From the NCBI GenBank assembly GCA_019637685.1, contig JAHBVF010000025.1, forward strand, positions 1 through 64,000: a DNA stretch of 64,000 nt, given 5' to 3'. The notes under the pieces are model-generated. The model was not told the origin of the DNA. It saw only the letters and a program-made list of their open reading frames with translations, and made no database searches. The position numbers and the translations under genes are program-made. Of this stretch, positions 36,195 to 44,314 are shown piece by piece (the first letter of the stretch is position 1; the number at the start of each line of letters is the position of its first letter). Origin of the DNA: Caldilineaceae bacterium. GTDB lineage: Bacteria > Chloroflexota > Anaerolineae > Caldilineales > Caldilineaceae.

Positions 36195-37781
36195 ATGTCG
36201 AGACCAATACTTTTCCTCACACTCATCCTGTGTATGGTCGCTGTGTTGTTCCCCGCTTCAAGCGCTTCTGCCCAAACACCCCACATCGTTCAGGATGTCG
36301 TAATTTCTGGTCAGCGGTTTGTGACAATCAAGCCAACGAACTCTGGACAGAGTCTGCGTGTTACCATGCGTTTTGATCCCCAGGATCAGCAGGAACTGCG
36401 CAACCACTCCGGTTTTTTTCTGCTGGATGAAGATAGACTGCGCGCTGTATACGCGGGGGGCAGCCCCATCTACAACAATATTGCCGCGGGCAGCCCGGAC
36501 CCTTACCGCGCATCCAATGAACTTTTTGCGACAGTGAGCCAGGCAGTCGGTGAATATACAGTCATCATCTACAACAATACAGATATTCCCATGACTTTTC
36601 AACTCTCGGTGGAGAATGGCACATTCCCCATGGAGATGGAAGTCAAGCAACAGGCCGCGGAGCAGCCAGCAGCCCAAGAGGCAGAGCAGGTTGCGCCAGC
36701 TTCTGTGGCCAGCCGGGACACAGCAACCGATAAAGTCTATGTAGTGCAGGCCGGTGACACCATCAGTCTGATCTCCGAGAGGCTGTACGGCGACTATCAG
36801 TATTATCAGCAGTTGTGTGCCTACAACAGTATTGACAATTGCAATATTATCGAAATCGGTCAGAGCATTCGTACCCCAGAATTGAATGTGTTGACCGGTA
36901 CGAATATTCCCGCGCCAGTTGTGCGGGCGGTTGCCGAGACGCCGGTTGCTGCTCAACCGGTTTCCACGCCGATTTCCGTTTCCAGCAGTGGGGACAGCTA
37001 TACTGTGGCCGCGGGTGACACACTGGGTACAATTGCCCAAAAAGTGTATGGGGATTTTCAGCGCTTTCGGGATATTTGCACGGCCAATGCCCTGACCGAC
37101 TGTAATGTAATCAGTGTGGGCCAGGTGTTGCGCCTGCCTGATGGGAGCACTTTGGCCCAAAGTCCTGCCGCGCCACCTGTGGCTGCTCAGGCCAGTGTCG
37201 CCCAGGCTTCCACGCAAACCTCTGCATCAGCCCCAGCGCCCACAGCCGCGCCCGCGCCAACGCCAGCACCCACAGTGGCAGCCGTCTCCACGGCGACCGC
37301 GGTCTCCACGCCTGTCCCTGTGGCCCAACCCGTGGCTGCCGCGCCGGCGGCACCGTCTCAATCCGACGGGTCTGATATACCCTCCATTCTGGAAAAATCT
37401 GCGGACAAGAGTGTCTTTCTGCTTCTGTGGAACACAACGGGTCAAACGGCGAGTCTCAAGGGCAGCGGCCCCATCACAGTCTTTGTGCCATCAGATGAGG
37501 CATTTGCACCGTCCCTTCAGACGAATTTGAACACGTGGATGGATAACAAATCCCTTTTGCAGCAGTTGCTCTCTTCTCATGTGGTGGCACAATCCTTCGA
37601 TGCAGCCAGCCTGTCTGGAAGTCCGATTAACCTGGCGACAATGGCGGGGACATCCTTGCGTGTGGAGCGTACAGCCAGTGGTGGGCTGTTGGTCAATGGC
37701 GCACGGGTGATTGGTATGCCTATTTCTGCCAGCAATGGGATGATCTACACCATCGATAAGGTACTCTTGCCCGCGCAATAG
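36195..37781 (+). CDS. Secreted protein: beta-rich domain, two LysM, FAS1
   Basis: A 528-residue paralogue of the 31374 protein. A signal peptide ends at SASAQ (about 27). One copy of the beta-rich domain (RFDPQDQQELRNHSGFFLLD) is followed by two LysM modules, each with a C-x7-C pair (LCAYNSIDNC, ICTANALTDC), a long Ala/Pro/Thr linker and a C-terminal FAS1 domain (GPITVFVPSDEAF, NGMIYTIDKVLLP). The ATG at 36195 is preceded by GGAAGGGCC at 8 nt. The 260-nt AT-rich upstream gap contains TTGACA at 35989 but no convincing -10 at normal spacing. It is closest to the paralogue at 39502. Confidence 0.85.
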   Translation: MSRPILFLTLILCMVAVLFPASSASAQTPHIVQDVVISGQRFVTIKPTNSGQSLRVTMRFDPQDQQELRNHSGFFLLDEDRLRAVYAGGSPIYNNIAAGSPDPYRASNELFATVSQAVGEYTVIIYNNTDIPMTFQLSVENGTFPMEMEVKQQAAEQPAAQEAEQVAPASVASRDTATDKVYVVQAGDTISLISERLYGDYQYYQQLCAYNSIDNCNIIEIGQSIRTPELNVLTGTNIPAPVVRAVAETPVAAQPVSTPISVSSSGDSYTVAAGDTLGTIAQKVYGDFQRFRDICTANALTDCNVISVGQVLRLPDGSTLAQSPAAPPVAAQASVAQASTQTSASAPAPTAAPAPTPAPTVAAVSTATAVSTPVPVAQPVAAAPAAPSQSDGSDIPSILEKSADKSVFLLLWNTTGQTASLKGSGPITVFVPSDEAFAPSLQTNLNTWMDNKSLLQQLLSSHVVAQSFDAASLSGSPINLATMAGTSLRVERTASGGLLVNGARVIGMPISASNGMIYTIDKVLLPAQ

Positions 37782-37800
37782 GCTTTGCTGTTTTGGATGA

Positions 37801-37841
37801 AAAAGAGGAGCTTCAGGCAATACCTGAAGCTCCTCTTTTTA
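37801..37841. terminator. Strong intrinsic terminator, bidirectional
   Basis: Perfect 18-bp stem: AAAAAGAGGAGCTTCAGG (37801-37818) and its complement (37824-37841), with a 5-nt loop. T-runs are on both strands. Confidence 0.9.
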
Positions 37842-37905
37842 TGTCCTGGAATCATTTTTTGCCATCAGGCGTCCTGCTTCTGTTTGATATGTAAACTTCT
37901 GTATG

Positions 37906-39375
37906 CTCGACTTTAGCCAATATGTGAAAGTATAGAAAGGGGGAGGCAGAGAAAAAACCGGGTAGAATGTTGGTATCAAAGCCACATTCGAAAGGAAGAA
38001 TCTCATGCCAAGCCCCTCATCCGATATTGTACAACTGCTGAGTGCGTTTGCAATAGCCTTCACAGTGCCCACTTATCAGCGGGCGATGACGCTGGTCTAC
38101 GGAACAATCCTGAGCAGCGGCAGACGGACGGTGAGCAGCAGTCTGCGGGCGATGGGCTTGGGTGAAAGTAAGCAGTACGGCACCTATCACCGGGTACTGA
38201 GTCGGGCCATCTGGTCGCCGTGGCAATTGAGCCGAATGCTTCTGGGGCTGCTGGTCGAAAGCTTTGTCCCCGAAGGAGCGGCCGTTGTGATTCTGATTGA
38301 CGAGACAATCGAGGTACGCAAGGGTGCGAAAATCAAGAACAAAGGATGGTTTCGAGACCCGGTACGCTCGACCATCCGCCAGGTGAACTATGTGCTGGGC
38401 TTGCGCTGGATTGTAATGGCCCTGTCGGTGAGCGTGCCCTGGAGTCAACGCCCCTGGGCCTTGCCCTTTCTGGCTGTGCCCGCCCGTTCACCCAAGACGG
38501 CTGCGAAACTCAGACGACGCAACTGGACGATTGTCCAATGGAGTTGCCATCTCATCGGTCGTGTGCATGGCTGGTTGCCCGACCGGGAAATCGTGCTGGT
38601 CGGCGATGGCAGCTATGCGGCCATCTGTCTGGTGCAGCGCTGTCAACGACTCAAGCAACCGGTCAAGTTTGTCTCAAGACTGCGGCTGGATGCCCAACTC
38701 TATGCTTTCCCTGGACCACAGCCCAAAGGCAAACGCGGACCCAAACCCAAGAAAGGCGAACGACAGCCCAAACTGGCTGACCGACTCCTGGATGCAGAGA
38801 GTGACTGGCAGACGATGGAGGTCTCCTGGTACTCAGACGGTTTACGCACGGTTGAATATCTCACTGGCGTCTCTCTCTGGCATCGAGCCGGACAAAATCC
38901 TGTTGAACTCCGCTGGGTGCTCCTGCGTTCCCCGGAACAGCTCTTCAAACCAGCCGCCTTCTTCTGCTCCCATTCGTCGGTCTCACCGCAGCAGATTGTG
39001 ACCTGGTTCATTCTGCGCTGGAACATCGAGGTCACTTTTGAAGATGTCCGTGCTTATCTCGGTTTCGGTTCCCAGCGTCACTGGTCTGACCGAGCCATTG
39101 AACGCACTTCGCCCTGTCTGTTGGGCCTCTTCAGTCTTGTCACTCTCATGGCTCATCGTTTACATGGCCCCAATCTGCCCAGGCAGCAGGCTTCCTGGTA
39201 TCGAAAGTCGGATGCGACCTTCAGTGACGCTTTGGCCGCCGTCCGTCTGGATTTACTCCAGATTCCGAATTATGTGATGTCGTCCACATCCCACGACCAT
39301 TGCCTATTTCCCAGCCATTTGCTCCGCTCTCTTGTCTCTCTCGTGGCTACAGCGGCCTAATTGGCTAAAGTCGAG
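37906..39375 (+). mobile_element. Complete insertion sequence with 16-bp TIRs and 5-bp target duplication
   Basis: The 1470-bp element is bounded by perfect 16-bp inverted repeats CTCGACTTTAGCCAAT at 37906-37921 and its complement at 39360-39375. GTATG flanks it directly on both sides (37901-37905 and 39376-39380), a target-site duplication. One transposase gene fills it; the stop codon touches the right TIR. Intact ends suggest recent insertion between two FAS1/LysM paralogues. Family assignment (IS701/IS4-like) is by DDE spacing only. Confidence 0.88.
38005..39360 (+). CDS. DDE transposase (IS701/IS4-like)
   Basis: A 451-residue transposase of the DDE superfamily. Candidate catalytic residues are Asp in ILIDETIEV, Asp in LVGDGSYA, and Glu in RWNIEVTFEDVR, the last matching the C-terminal Y/R-x-E-type motif of the IS4/IS701 groups. 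A basic GKRGPKPKKGER insert lies between. The frame is intact, so the element may be active. The ATG at 38005 lies about 100 bp inside the left TIR. Confidence 0.85.
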   Translation: MPSPSSDIVQLLSAFAIAFTVPTYQRAMTLVYGTILSSGRRTVSSSLRAMGLGESKQYGTYHRVLSRAIWSPWQLSRMLLGLLVESFVPEGAAVVILIDETIEVRKGAKIKNKGWFRDPVRSTIRQVNYVLGLRWIVMALSVSVPWSQRPWALPFLAVPARSPKTAAKLRRRNWTIVQWSCHLIGRVHGWLPDREIVLVGDGSYAAICLVQRCQRLKQPVKFVSRLRLDAQLYAFPGPQPKGKRGPKPKKGERQPKLADRLLDAESDWQTMEVSWYSDGLRTVEYLTGVSLWHRAGQNPVELRWVLLRSPEQLFKPAAFFCSHSSVSPQQIVTWFILRWNIEVTFEDVRAYLGFGSQRHWSDRAIERTSPCLLGLFSLVTLMAHRLHGPNLPRQQASWYRKSDATFSDALAAVRLDLLQIPNYVMSSTSHDHCLFPSHLLRSLVSLVATAA

Positions 39376-39501
39376 GTATGTGCAAACTTCCTATTATTTG
39401 TAGATTGGGGTATTCTAAACCATAAAAAATTGTTATTGTTGTAAGTTATATTCGAACTGGATTGACGTTTTAGGTCGATCCTTCGTGCTAGGGGGTCATG
39501 A

Positions 39502-41103
39502 ATGTCGAGACCGATAGTAGTCATTCTATTGATAATATGCTTGCTTACAGCCTCTTTGTCCCCCGCTACATCTGTTTTTGCCCAAGCACCTACGGCTATT
39601 CAAGGCGTTGTCACACACGATAATCGATATGTGATGATCAAGCCGATCAATTCTGGACAAACCTTGCATATTGTCATGCGTTTTGATCCACAAGATCGCC
39701 AGGATCTGCGCAACCGCTCTGGCTTTTTTGTCTTGAATGACAGCAATTTGCGCGCTGTATATGCTGGCGGCAGCCCCATTTTCAATAATATTGCCGCGGG
39801 GACGCTGGACATTTACAGCCCCAGCAATGAGCTGCACGCATTCATCGGCCAGGCAGTCGGCGAATATACGGTTGTTATCTATAACGACACAGATATTCCC
39901 ATGACCTTTCAACTCTCTGCGGAAAATGGCAAATTTCCTATGGAGATGGAGACATCTGAACAAGCTTCCCCCGCGGCCACAGAGAGTGCCGCTCAGCCGA
40001 GTGTGGAAACCAGAGAAGTTCAGACAGATGAGGTGTTGAACGAGACATACGTCGTCACGGCCAACGATTCGCTCAGTTCGATTGCCGAAAAGCTATACGG
40101 GCATTTTCTCTATTATGAAGAATTGTGTGCCTACAACAATATTAGCGACTGCAATATCATCAGTGTCGGCCAAACCATTCGCACGCCCTCGTTGGCTGTG
40201 CTGACAAACGCAGCTCCGGTTGTGCCCGTGGCCGTGGCAACCGCCGTGTCCACGCCTGTCAGTGTACAGGCCACTAGCGGCGAAAGCTACACAGTTGTGG
40301 CGGGCGATACCCTGGCGCTGATCGCGGACAGAGTCTACGGAGACTATCAACGTTATCAAGAGATCTGTTCTTTTAACAACCTGCCCAATTGCAATATCAT
40401 CAGCGTAGGCCAGGTAATACGCATTCCCGATGGCAGTAGAGCGGCCGAACCCAGCGCGCCGGTCGCCGTGCAAGTGCAACCCGCGGCCCCTACCCCAACG
40501 GCTACCCCGGCCCCGGCACCTGCGCCCTTGCCGTCTGCCCAGCCCAGCCCGGCCTCTGTCCAGGCAACACCGGTTGCCTCGCCTGTGGCCGCGCCAACGG
40601 GTGTCCAGGCAACTGTGCCAAAACCGACCCCCATCCCTACTTTGGAGCCAGCTAATCCAAACCCGGCCAGTTCCGCCGAAACTGGCGGGACCGATATTTC
40701 TTCATTGCTCGAGAAGTCGTCGGACAAGAGTGTGTTTTTGCTGCTGTGGAATACAGCTGGGCTGGAGAATGTCGCGAAGGGACCTGGGCCTATGACTTTC
40801 TTTGTCCCCCACGATGCTGCATTCGTGCTGGCTCTTCAGTCCAACCTGAAAACGTGGATGGAGAACAAGCAGATCCTCAGCAATATGCTCTCCTATCACG
40901 TAGTTGCCCAAGCAGTCGATCCTACCAGCATTGGGAACGAGCCGGTCAATCTGACGACGCTTTCCGGCGCTACCATAAAGGTGGAACGCAAGAATGGCGG
41001 TCTGTTGACGATCAACGGCGCACGGGTGATCGGATCGCCTATTTCTGGCAGCAACGGGACCATCTACACAATCGATCAGGTGCTTTCACCGAACGGGCAA
41101 TAG
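39502..41103 (+). CDS. Secreted protein: beta-rich domain, two LysM, FAS1 (paralogue)
   Basis: A 533-residue protein with the architecture of the 36195 gene: signal peptide (to about 28, SVFAQ), beta-rich domain (RFDPQDRQDLRNRSGFFVLN), two LysM modules with C-x7-C pairs (LCAYNNISDC, ICSFNNLPNC), Ala/Pro/Thr linker and FAS1 (GPMTFFVPHDAAF, NGTIYTIDQVL). The two arose by duplication and are now separated by the insertion sequence. GGGGG lies 6 nt before the ATG. The IS leaves only about 125 bp of native upstream DNA, so it may have changed the gene's transcription. Confidence 0.85.
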   Translation: MSRPIVVILLIICLLTASLSPATSVFAQAPTAIQGVVTHDNRYVMIKPINSGQTLHIVMRFDPQDRQDLRNRSGFFVLNDSNLRAVYAGGSPIFNNIAAGTLDIYSPSNELHAFIGQAVGEYTVVIYNDTDIPMTFQLSAENGKFPMEMETSEQASPAATESAAQPSVETREVQTDEVLNETYVVTANDSLSSIAEKLYGHFLYYEELCAYNNISDCNIISVGQTIRTPSLAVLTNAAPVVPVAVATAVSTPVSVQATSGESYTVVAGDTLALIADRVYGDYQRYQEICSFNNLPNCNIISVGQVIRIPDGSRAAEPSAPVAVQVQPAAPTPTATPAPAPAPLPSAQPSPASVQATPVASPVAAPTGVQATVPKPTPIPTLEPANPNPASSAETGGTDISSLLEKSSDKSVFLLLWNTAGLENVAKGPGPMTFFVPHDAAFVLALQSNLKTWMENKQILSNMLSYHVVAQAVDPTSIGNEPVNLTTLSGATIKVERKNGGLLTINGARVIGSPISGSNGTIYTIDQVLSPNGQ

Positions 41104-41123
41104 GGAGTTGATTCCGTAATTAT

Positions 41124-42395
41124 ATGAGTCAGCCGACCACCCGCGAATCCAATCAATATGTCGAATTAGTCCGGGTTTCCCCGGACTTTCGCAATCTCTG
41201 GTTCGGCCAAATTATCAGTCTGCTGGGCGACTGGTTCAATCTGATCGGTTCAGCCGCCCTCATTGCCACCCTCACCGGTTCCGGGCTGGCCATCAGCGGT
41301 CTCTTTGTGGTGCGTATGCTGGCCCCCTTCTTGATCAGCCCCGTGGCCGGGGTTGTGACGGATCGCTACGACAGACGCACGATTCTGATAGCAGCTGATC
41401 TGTTGCGCGCAGTGATCGTACTCGGCTTTTTGTTCGTCCGCAGCACAGAGATGATCTGGCTGCTCTATACCCTGACCGCTCTGCAACTGGCAGTCAGCGG
41501 CTTTTTTGAGCCTGCCAAAAACGCGATTCTGCCCGATGTGGTGGCCCCCAAAAACCTGGGCGCGGCCAATGCCCTCATATCCGCCACCTGGTCGATGATG
41601 CTGGCCTTTGGCGCGGCCCTGGGTGGATTGGTGGCGGGCACGTGGGGTGTCTATTCCGCCTTTTCGTTGGATGCACTGACTTTTTTGATTTCAGCTTCCT
41701 TTATTTGGCGGGTGGGCTATCGCATTCAGCCCACTCAGCGCAGCCAGGGCAAGAGTGTGGCCGACGGCGTGCGGGAATACGCCGACGGTCTGCGCTATCT
41801 GCTGCGGGAGCGGGACATTCTGATGATCGCCAGCCAGAAAGGGCTGATTGCCCTGGCTGTGGCCGGCGGTTTCAATGTAGTGCAAGTGGCGATTGCCGAA
41901 CAGGTCTTCGTCATCGGCGAAGGGGGCAGCCTGAGCCTGGGCATATTTCTGACTGTCTTTGGCATTGGCACAGGGCTGGGGCCGATTCTGGCCCGGCGTT
42001 GGAGCGGGGACCGGGATGGCCCTCTACGTCAGTCCATCACCATTTTCTATGCCTTGACCGGTGTGGGTCTGCTGGTGTTGGCCCCTCTCTCCGATTTCTA
42101 CAGCGTCAATCTGGGGATGTTTTTGCGGGGGTTTGGGGGCGGGGTAGTCTGGGTATTTGGAACCCAACTGCTTCTGCAAAATGTGCCTTCTGCCGTGCGT
42201 GGGCGGGTCTTCGCCACAGAATTCGCCTTTTTTGCACTGGCCTCGGCCCTGGGCGCGGCGTGGACAGGTTTTTCCCTGGACCGTTTGGGCATTTCGGGTA
42301 CCCTCTGGCTGATGTTCTGGCTGAACCTGCTCCCCGGCTCTATCTGGCTGTGGTGGACGGTGCGGCGCAACCGGGCGAGGACGATGCCAGGATGA
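41124..42395 (+). CDS. MFS transporter
   Basis: A 423-residue MFS_3-type permease with about 12 hydrophobic segments. The loop signature GVVTDRYDRRTIL and later VRGRVFATEF are typical. Substrate unknown; exporters of this group often handle drugs, siderophores or unknown metabolites. It starts 20 nt after a FAS1 gene, and its stop overlaps the start of the next FAS1-type gene (ATGA), so the three genes probably form one operon. Confidence 0.87.
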   Translation: MSQPTTRESNQYVELVRVSPDFRNLWFGQIISLLGDWFNLIGSAALIATLTGSGLAISGLFVVRMLAPFLISPVAGVVTDRYDRRTILIAADLLRAVIVLGFLFVRSTEMIWLLYTLTALQLAVSGFFEPAKNAILPDVVAPKNLGAANALISATWSMMLAFGAALGGLVAGTWGVYSAFSLDALTFLISASFIWRVGYRIQPTQRSQGKSVADGVREYADGLRYLLRERDILMIASQKGLIALAVAGGFNVVQVAIAEQVFVIGEGGSLSLGIFLTVFGIGTGLGPILARRWSGDRDGPLRQSITIFYALTGVGLLVLAPLSDFYSVNLGMFLRGFGGGVVWVFGTQLLLQNVPSAVRGRVFATEFAFFALASALGAAWTGFSLDRLGISGTLWLMFWLNLLPGSIWLWWTVRRNRARTMPG

Positions 42396-44083
42396 GTGTG
42401 CCGCATCAAAACGACCGCTTTTTCTGGCTTGTCAGCACGCTGCTGTGTGGTCTGCTCGCAGCCCTTTTTTTGCTTCCATCCGGGCTTATTGCCCAATCCC
42501 CTGTCTCCGGCGAAGCGCTGGTGCGCGGCTCCCTCACCCGCCAATTTGCCCGCCACATCCTCACCGTCTCCGCCTGGGACCCGGCCAAACCGCTGGTTAT
42601 TCTGCTCGAATATTCGCCCCAGGGCCAGTGGGAACTGGACGACCGTTCCGGCTTTTTTGTCTTCGATCAGCCCGGCTATGACCGTTTCCGCAAGGGCGCG
42701 CTCCCCGGCTCGGTGAGTGTGGCCGCGGGGAGCCGATTGCCCGGTGAAGGCAGACGTTTGCAGGCCACCATCGGCGCGCCCGTATCGGGCAGCTTTTATG
42801 TGATGGTCTACAACGATTCGACTGTCCCCATGGGCTATGCGCTGCGCGCTACCAATGGGGGCTTCAGCGACAGCGGCGGTCAGGTGATCGCTGGCAGCGC
42901 GCCCGGGCCAGCCAGCGATAGCAGCGACGTCTACCCGCTGGTGATTGTGCCCGGCCCCACGCCCACCCCTCTGCCTGTGCCAACTGCTATCCCGCCCCTG
43001 CGCGCGTCGGTTGTGCGGGGCCTGCTGGACGAACGCTATGCCCAGGATTTCTTTCGCCTGGAGGTGGTGGATACGGGGCTGCCCCTGAGCGTCGAAATGG
43101 TCTATGACCCCGCGGAACAGATTCACCTGATCGACAGCTTTAACTTCTGGATTTTTGACGAGCATCAGTTTGAAACTCAGGAGATCAGCGGCGCGCGCCC
43201 GGAGTTTGAACCCAATCGGGCCGCGGGTAAACTCATCTTTCGGGAAGATATACCCGCGTGGGTAGCGCAGATCGATCAGCCGTTGGACACCTATTGGCTG
43301 GTGGTCAACCAGCACGAGCACGCGCTTTCGGTGGGCTATCGTTTGACTGTGCAAAACGGTGTATTGGTGGACGAAGGCCAGCAGGCCCAGGCGGTTTTCA
43401 GCGAACCCCCCATCCTGCCTGGCGTGGGCAGCACCCTCTGGATTGTGCGCCCCGGTGAGACACTGGGCACAATTGCCCAGGCTGCCTATGGGGATCGTCG
43501 CTACTATACGGCGATCTGCGCGGCCAATAGTCTGCCCAACTGCAACCGCCTGTACACGGGCCAGCGCCTGGTATTGCCCCCGGCGTCCAGTCTTTTCACC
43601 GCCCTCCTCTCCCCGTCTGGTCCTTCCGCCCAGCCCAGCCGCCCGCCCACCAGCAGCACACCGACCAACCCCGTGCCTGTCGCCAACAATCTGCTGGAAA
43701 TGGCCGGGGGAGAGGCCGCATTGCAGACCTTCCGCGACCTGCTGGGGCAGACGTCTTTGGCGGATAGGCTGAGCGCCGCCGGGGGCTACACGCTTTTTGC
43801 CTTTACCAACGAAGCCTTCGACGCGCTGCCCATTGAAACCCAGGACAGTCTGCTCCTGGAACCGGAGCGGGTGGAGGAACTGTTCTCCAATCTGGTGGCG
43901 ACGGGCCGTCTCAGCCCGGCGTGGGTGACGCGCACAAAGCACATTGCCACCCTCAGCGGGCGTCTGCTGCGGCTGGAACCGGAGGGGACTGACGGTTTTA
44001 CAGTCAACGGTGTGGCTGTGATCGCCGGGCCGATCGAAGCGGCCAATGGGGTGATTTATGTGTTGGATGAGGTGGTGGAGTAG
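42392..44083 (+). CDS. Secreted protein: two beta-rich domains, LysM, degenerate FAS1
   Basis: A 563-residue secreted protein. An N-terminal signal anchor (about 11-34, ending LIAQS) precedes two copies of the beta-rich domain (EYSPQGQWELDDRSGFFVFD and VYDPAEQIHLIDSFNFWIFD), one LysM with C-x7-C (ICAANSLPNC), a Pro/Ser linker and a diverged FAS1 domain (GYTLFAFTNEAFDALP, NGVIYVLDEVVE). Layout matches the 31374 protein. The start ATG at 42392 overlaps the MFS stop by four bases. Role: probable envelope glycan-binding adhesin. Confidence 0.82.
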   Translation: MSVPHQNDRFFWLVSTLLCGLLAALFLLPSGLIAQSPVSGEALVRGSLTRQFARHILTVSAWDPAKPLVILLEYSPQGQWELDDRSGFFVFDQPGYDRFRKGALPGSVSVAAGSRLPGEGRRLQATIGAPVSGSFYVMVYNDSTVPMGYALRATNGGFSDSGGQVIAGSAPGPASDSSDVYPLVIVPGPTPTPLPVPTAIPPLRASVVRGLLDERYAQDFFRLEVVDTGLPLSVEMVYDPAEQIHLIDSFNFWIFDEHQFETQEISGARPEFEPNRAAGKLIFREDIPAWVAQIDQPLDTYWLVVNQHEHALSVGYRLTVQNGVLVDEGQQAQAVFSEPPILPGVGSTLWIVRPGETLGTIAQAAYGDRRYYTAICAANSLPNCNRLYTGQRLVLPPASSLFTALLSPSGPSAQPSRPPTSSTPTNPVPVANNLLEMAGGEAALQTFRDLLGQTSLADRLSAAGGYTLFAFTNEAFDALPIETQDSLLLEPERVEELFSNLVATGRLSPAWVTRTKHIATLSGRLLRLEPEGTDGFTVNGVAVIAGPIEAANGVIYVLDEVVE

Positions 44084-44195
44084 GGGGCTGCCTATTGTGG
44101 GTTGCGTGCTGCGTGGGGAGCGACACTCGGCTCAACAGCGTCGCACCTCCAGGCGGAAGCTGTCAGGTCGCCGGACAATTGTATTGTCTTTGCGG

Positions 44196-44262
44196 AATGC
44201 CGGTAGGTGAATGCGAGAAGATTGTTTTCTTCCCACATCCACCTGCCGGCATTGCTGTTTTT
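44196..44262 (+). terminator. Terminator at the end of the FAS1/MFS operon
   Basis: AATGCCGGTAGGTG (44196-44209) pairs with CACCTGCCGGCATT (44240-44253) with one G-U, and GCTGTTTTT follows. It lies between the convergent FAS1-type and HzsA-like genes. A weak GCGTGCTGCGT micro-repeat is at about 44104. Confidence 0.6.
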
Positions 44263-44314
44263 CCCGCCTGACATCGCTGTCCACGGGATATATTTTTGTT
44301 TCTGCCTCTTGATT

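Noticed and set aside
42098-43942. A 614-codon minus-strand frame opposite the last FAS1/LysM gene
   Set aside because: Antisense shadow; the plus strand has coherent signal, LysM and FAS1 domains.
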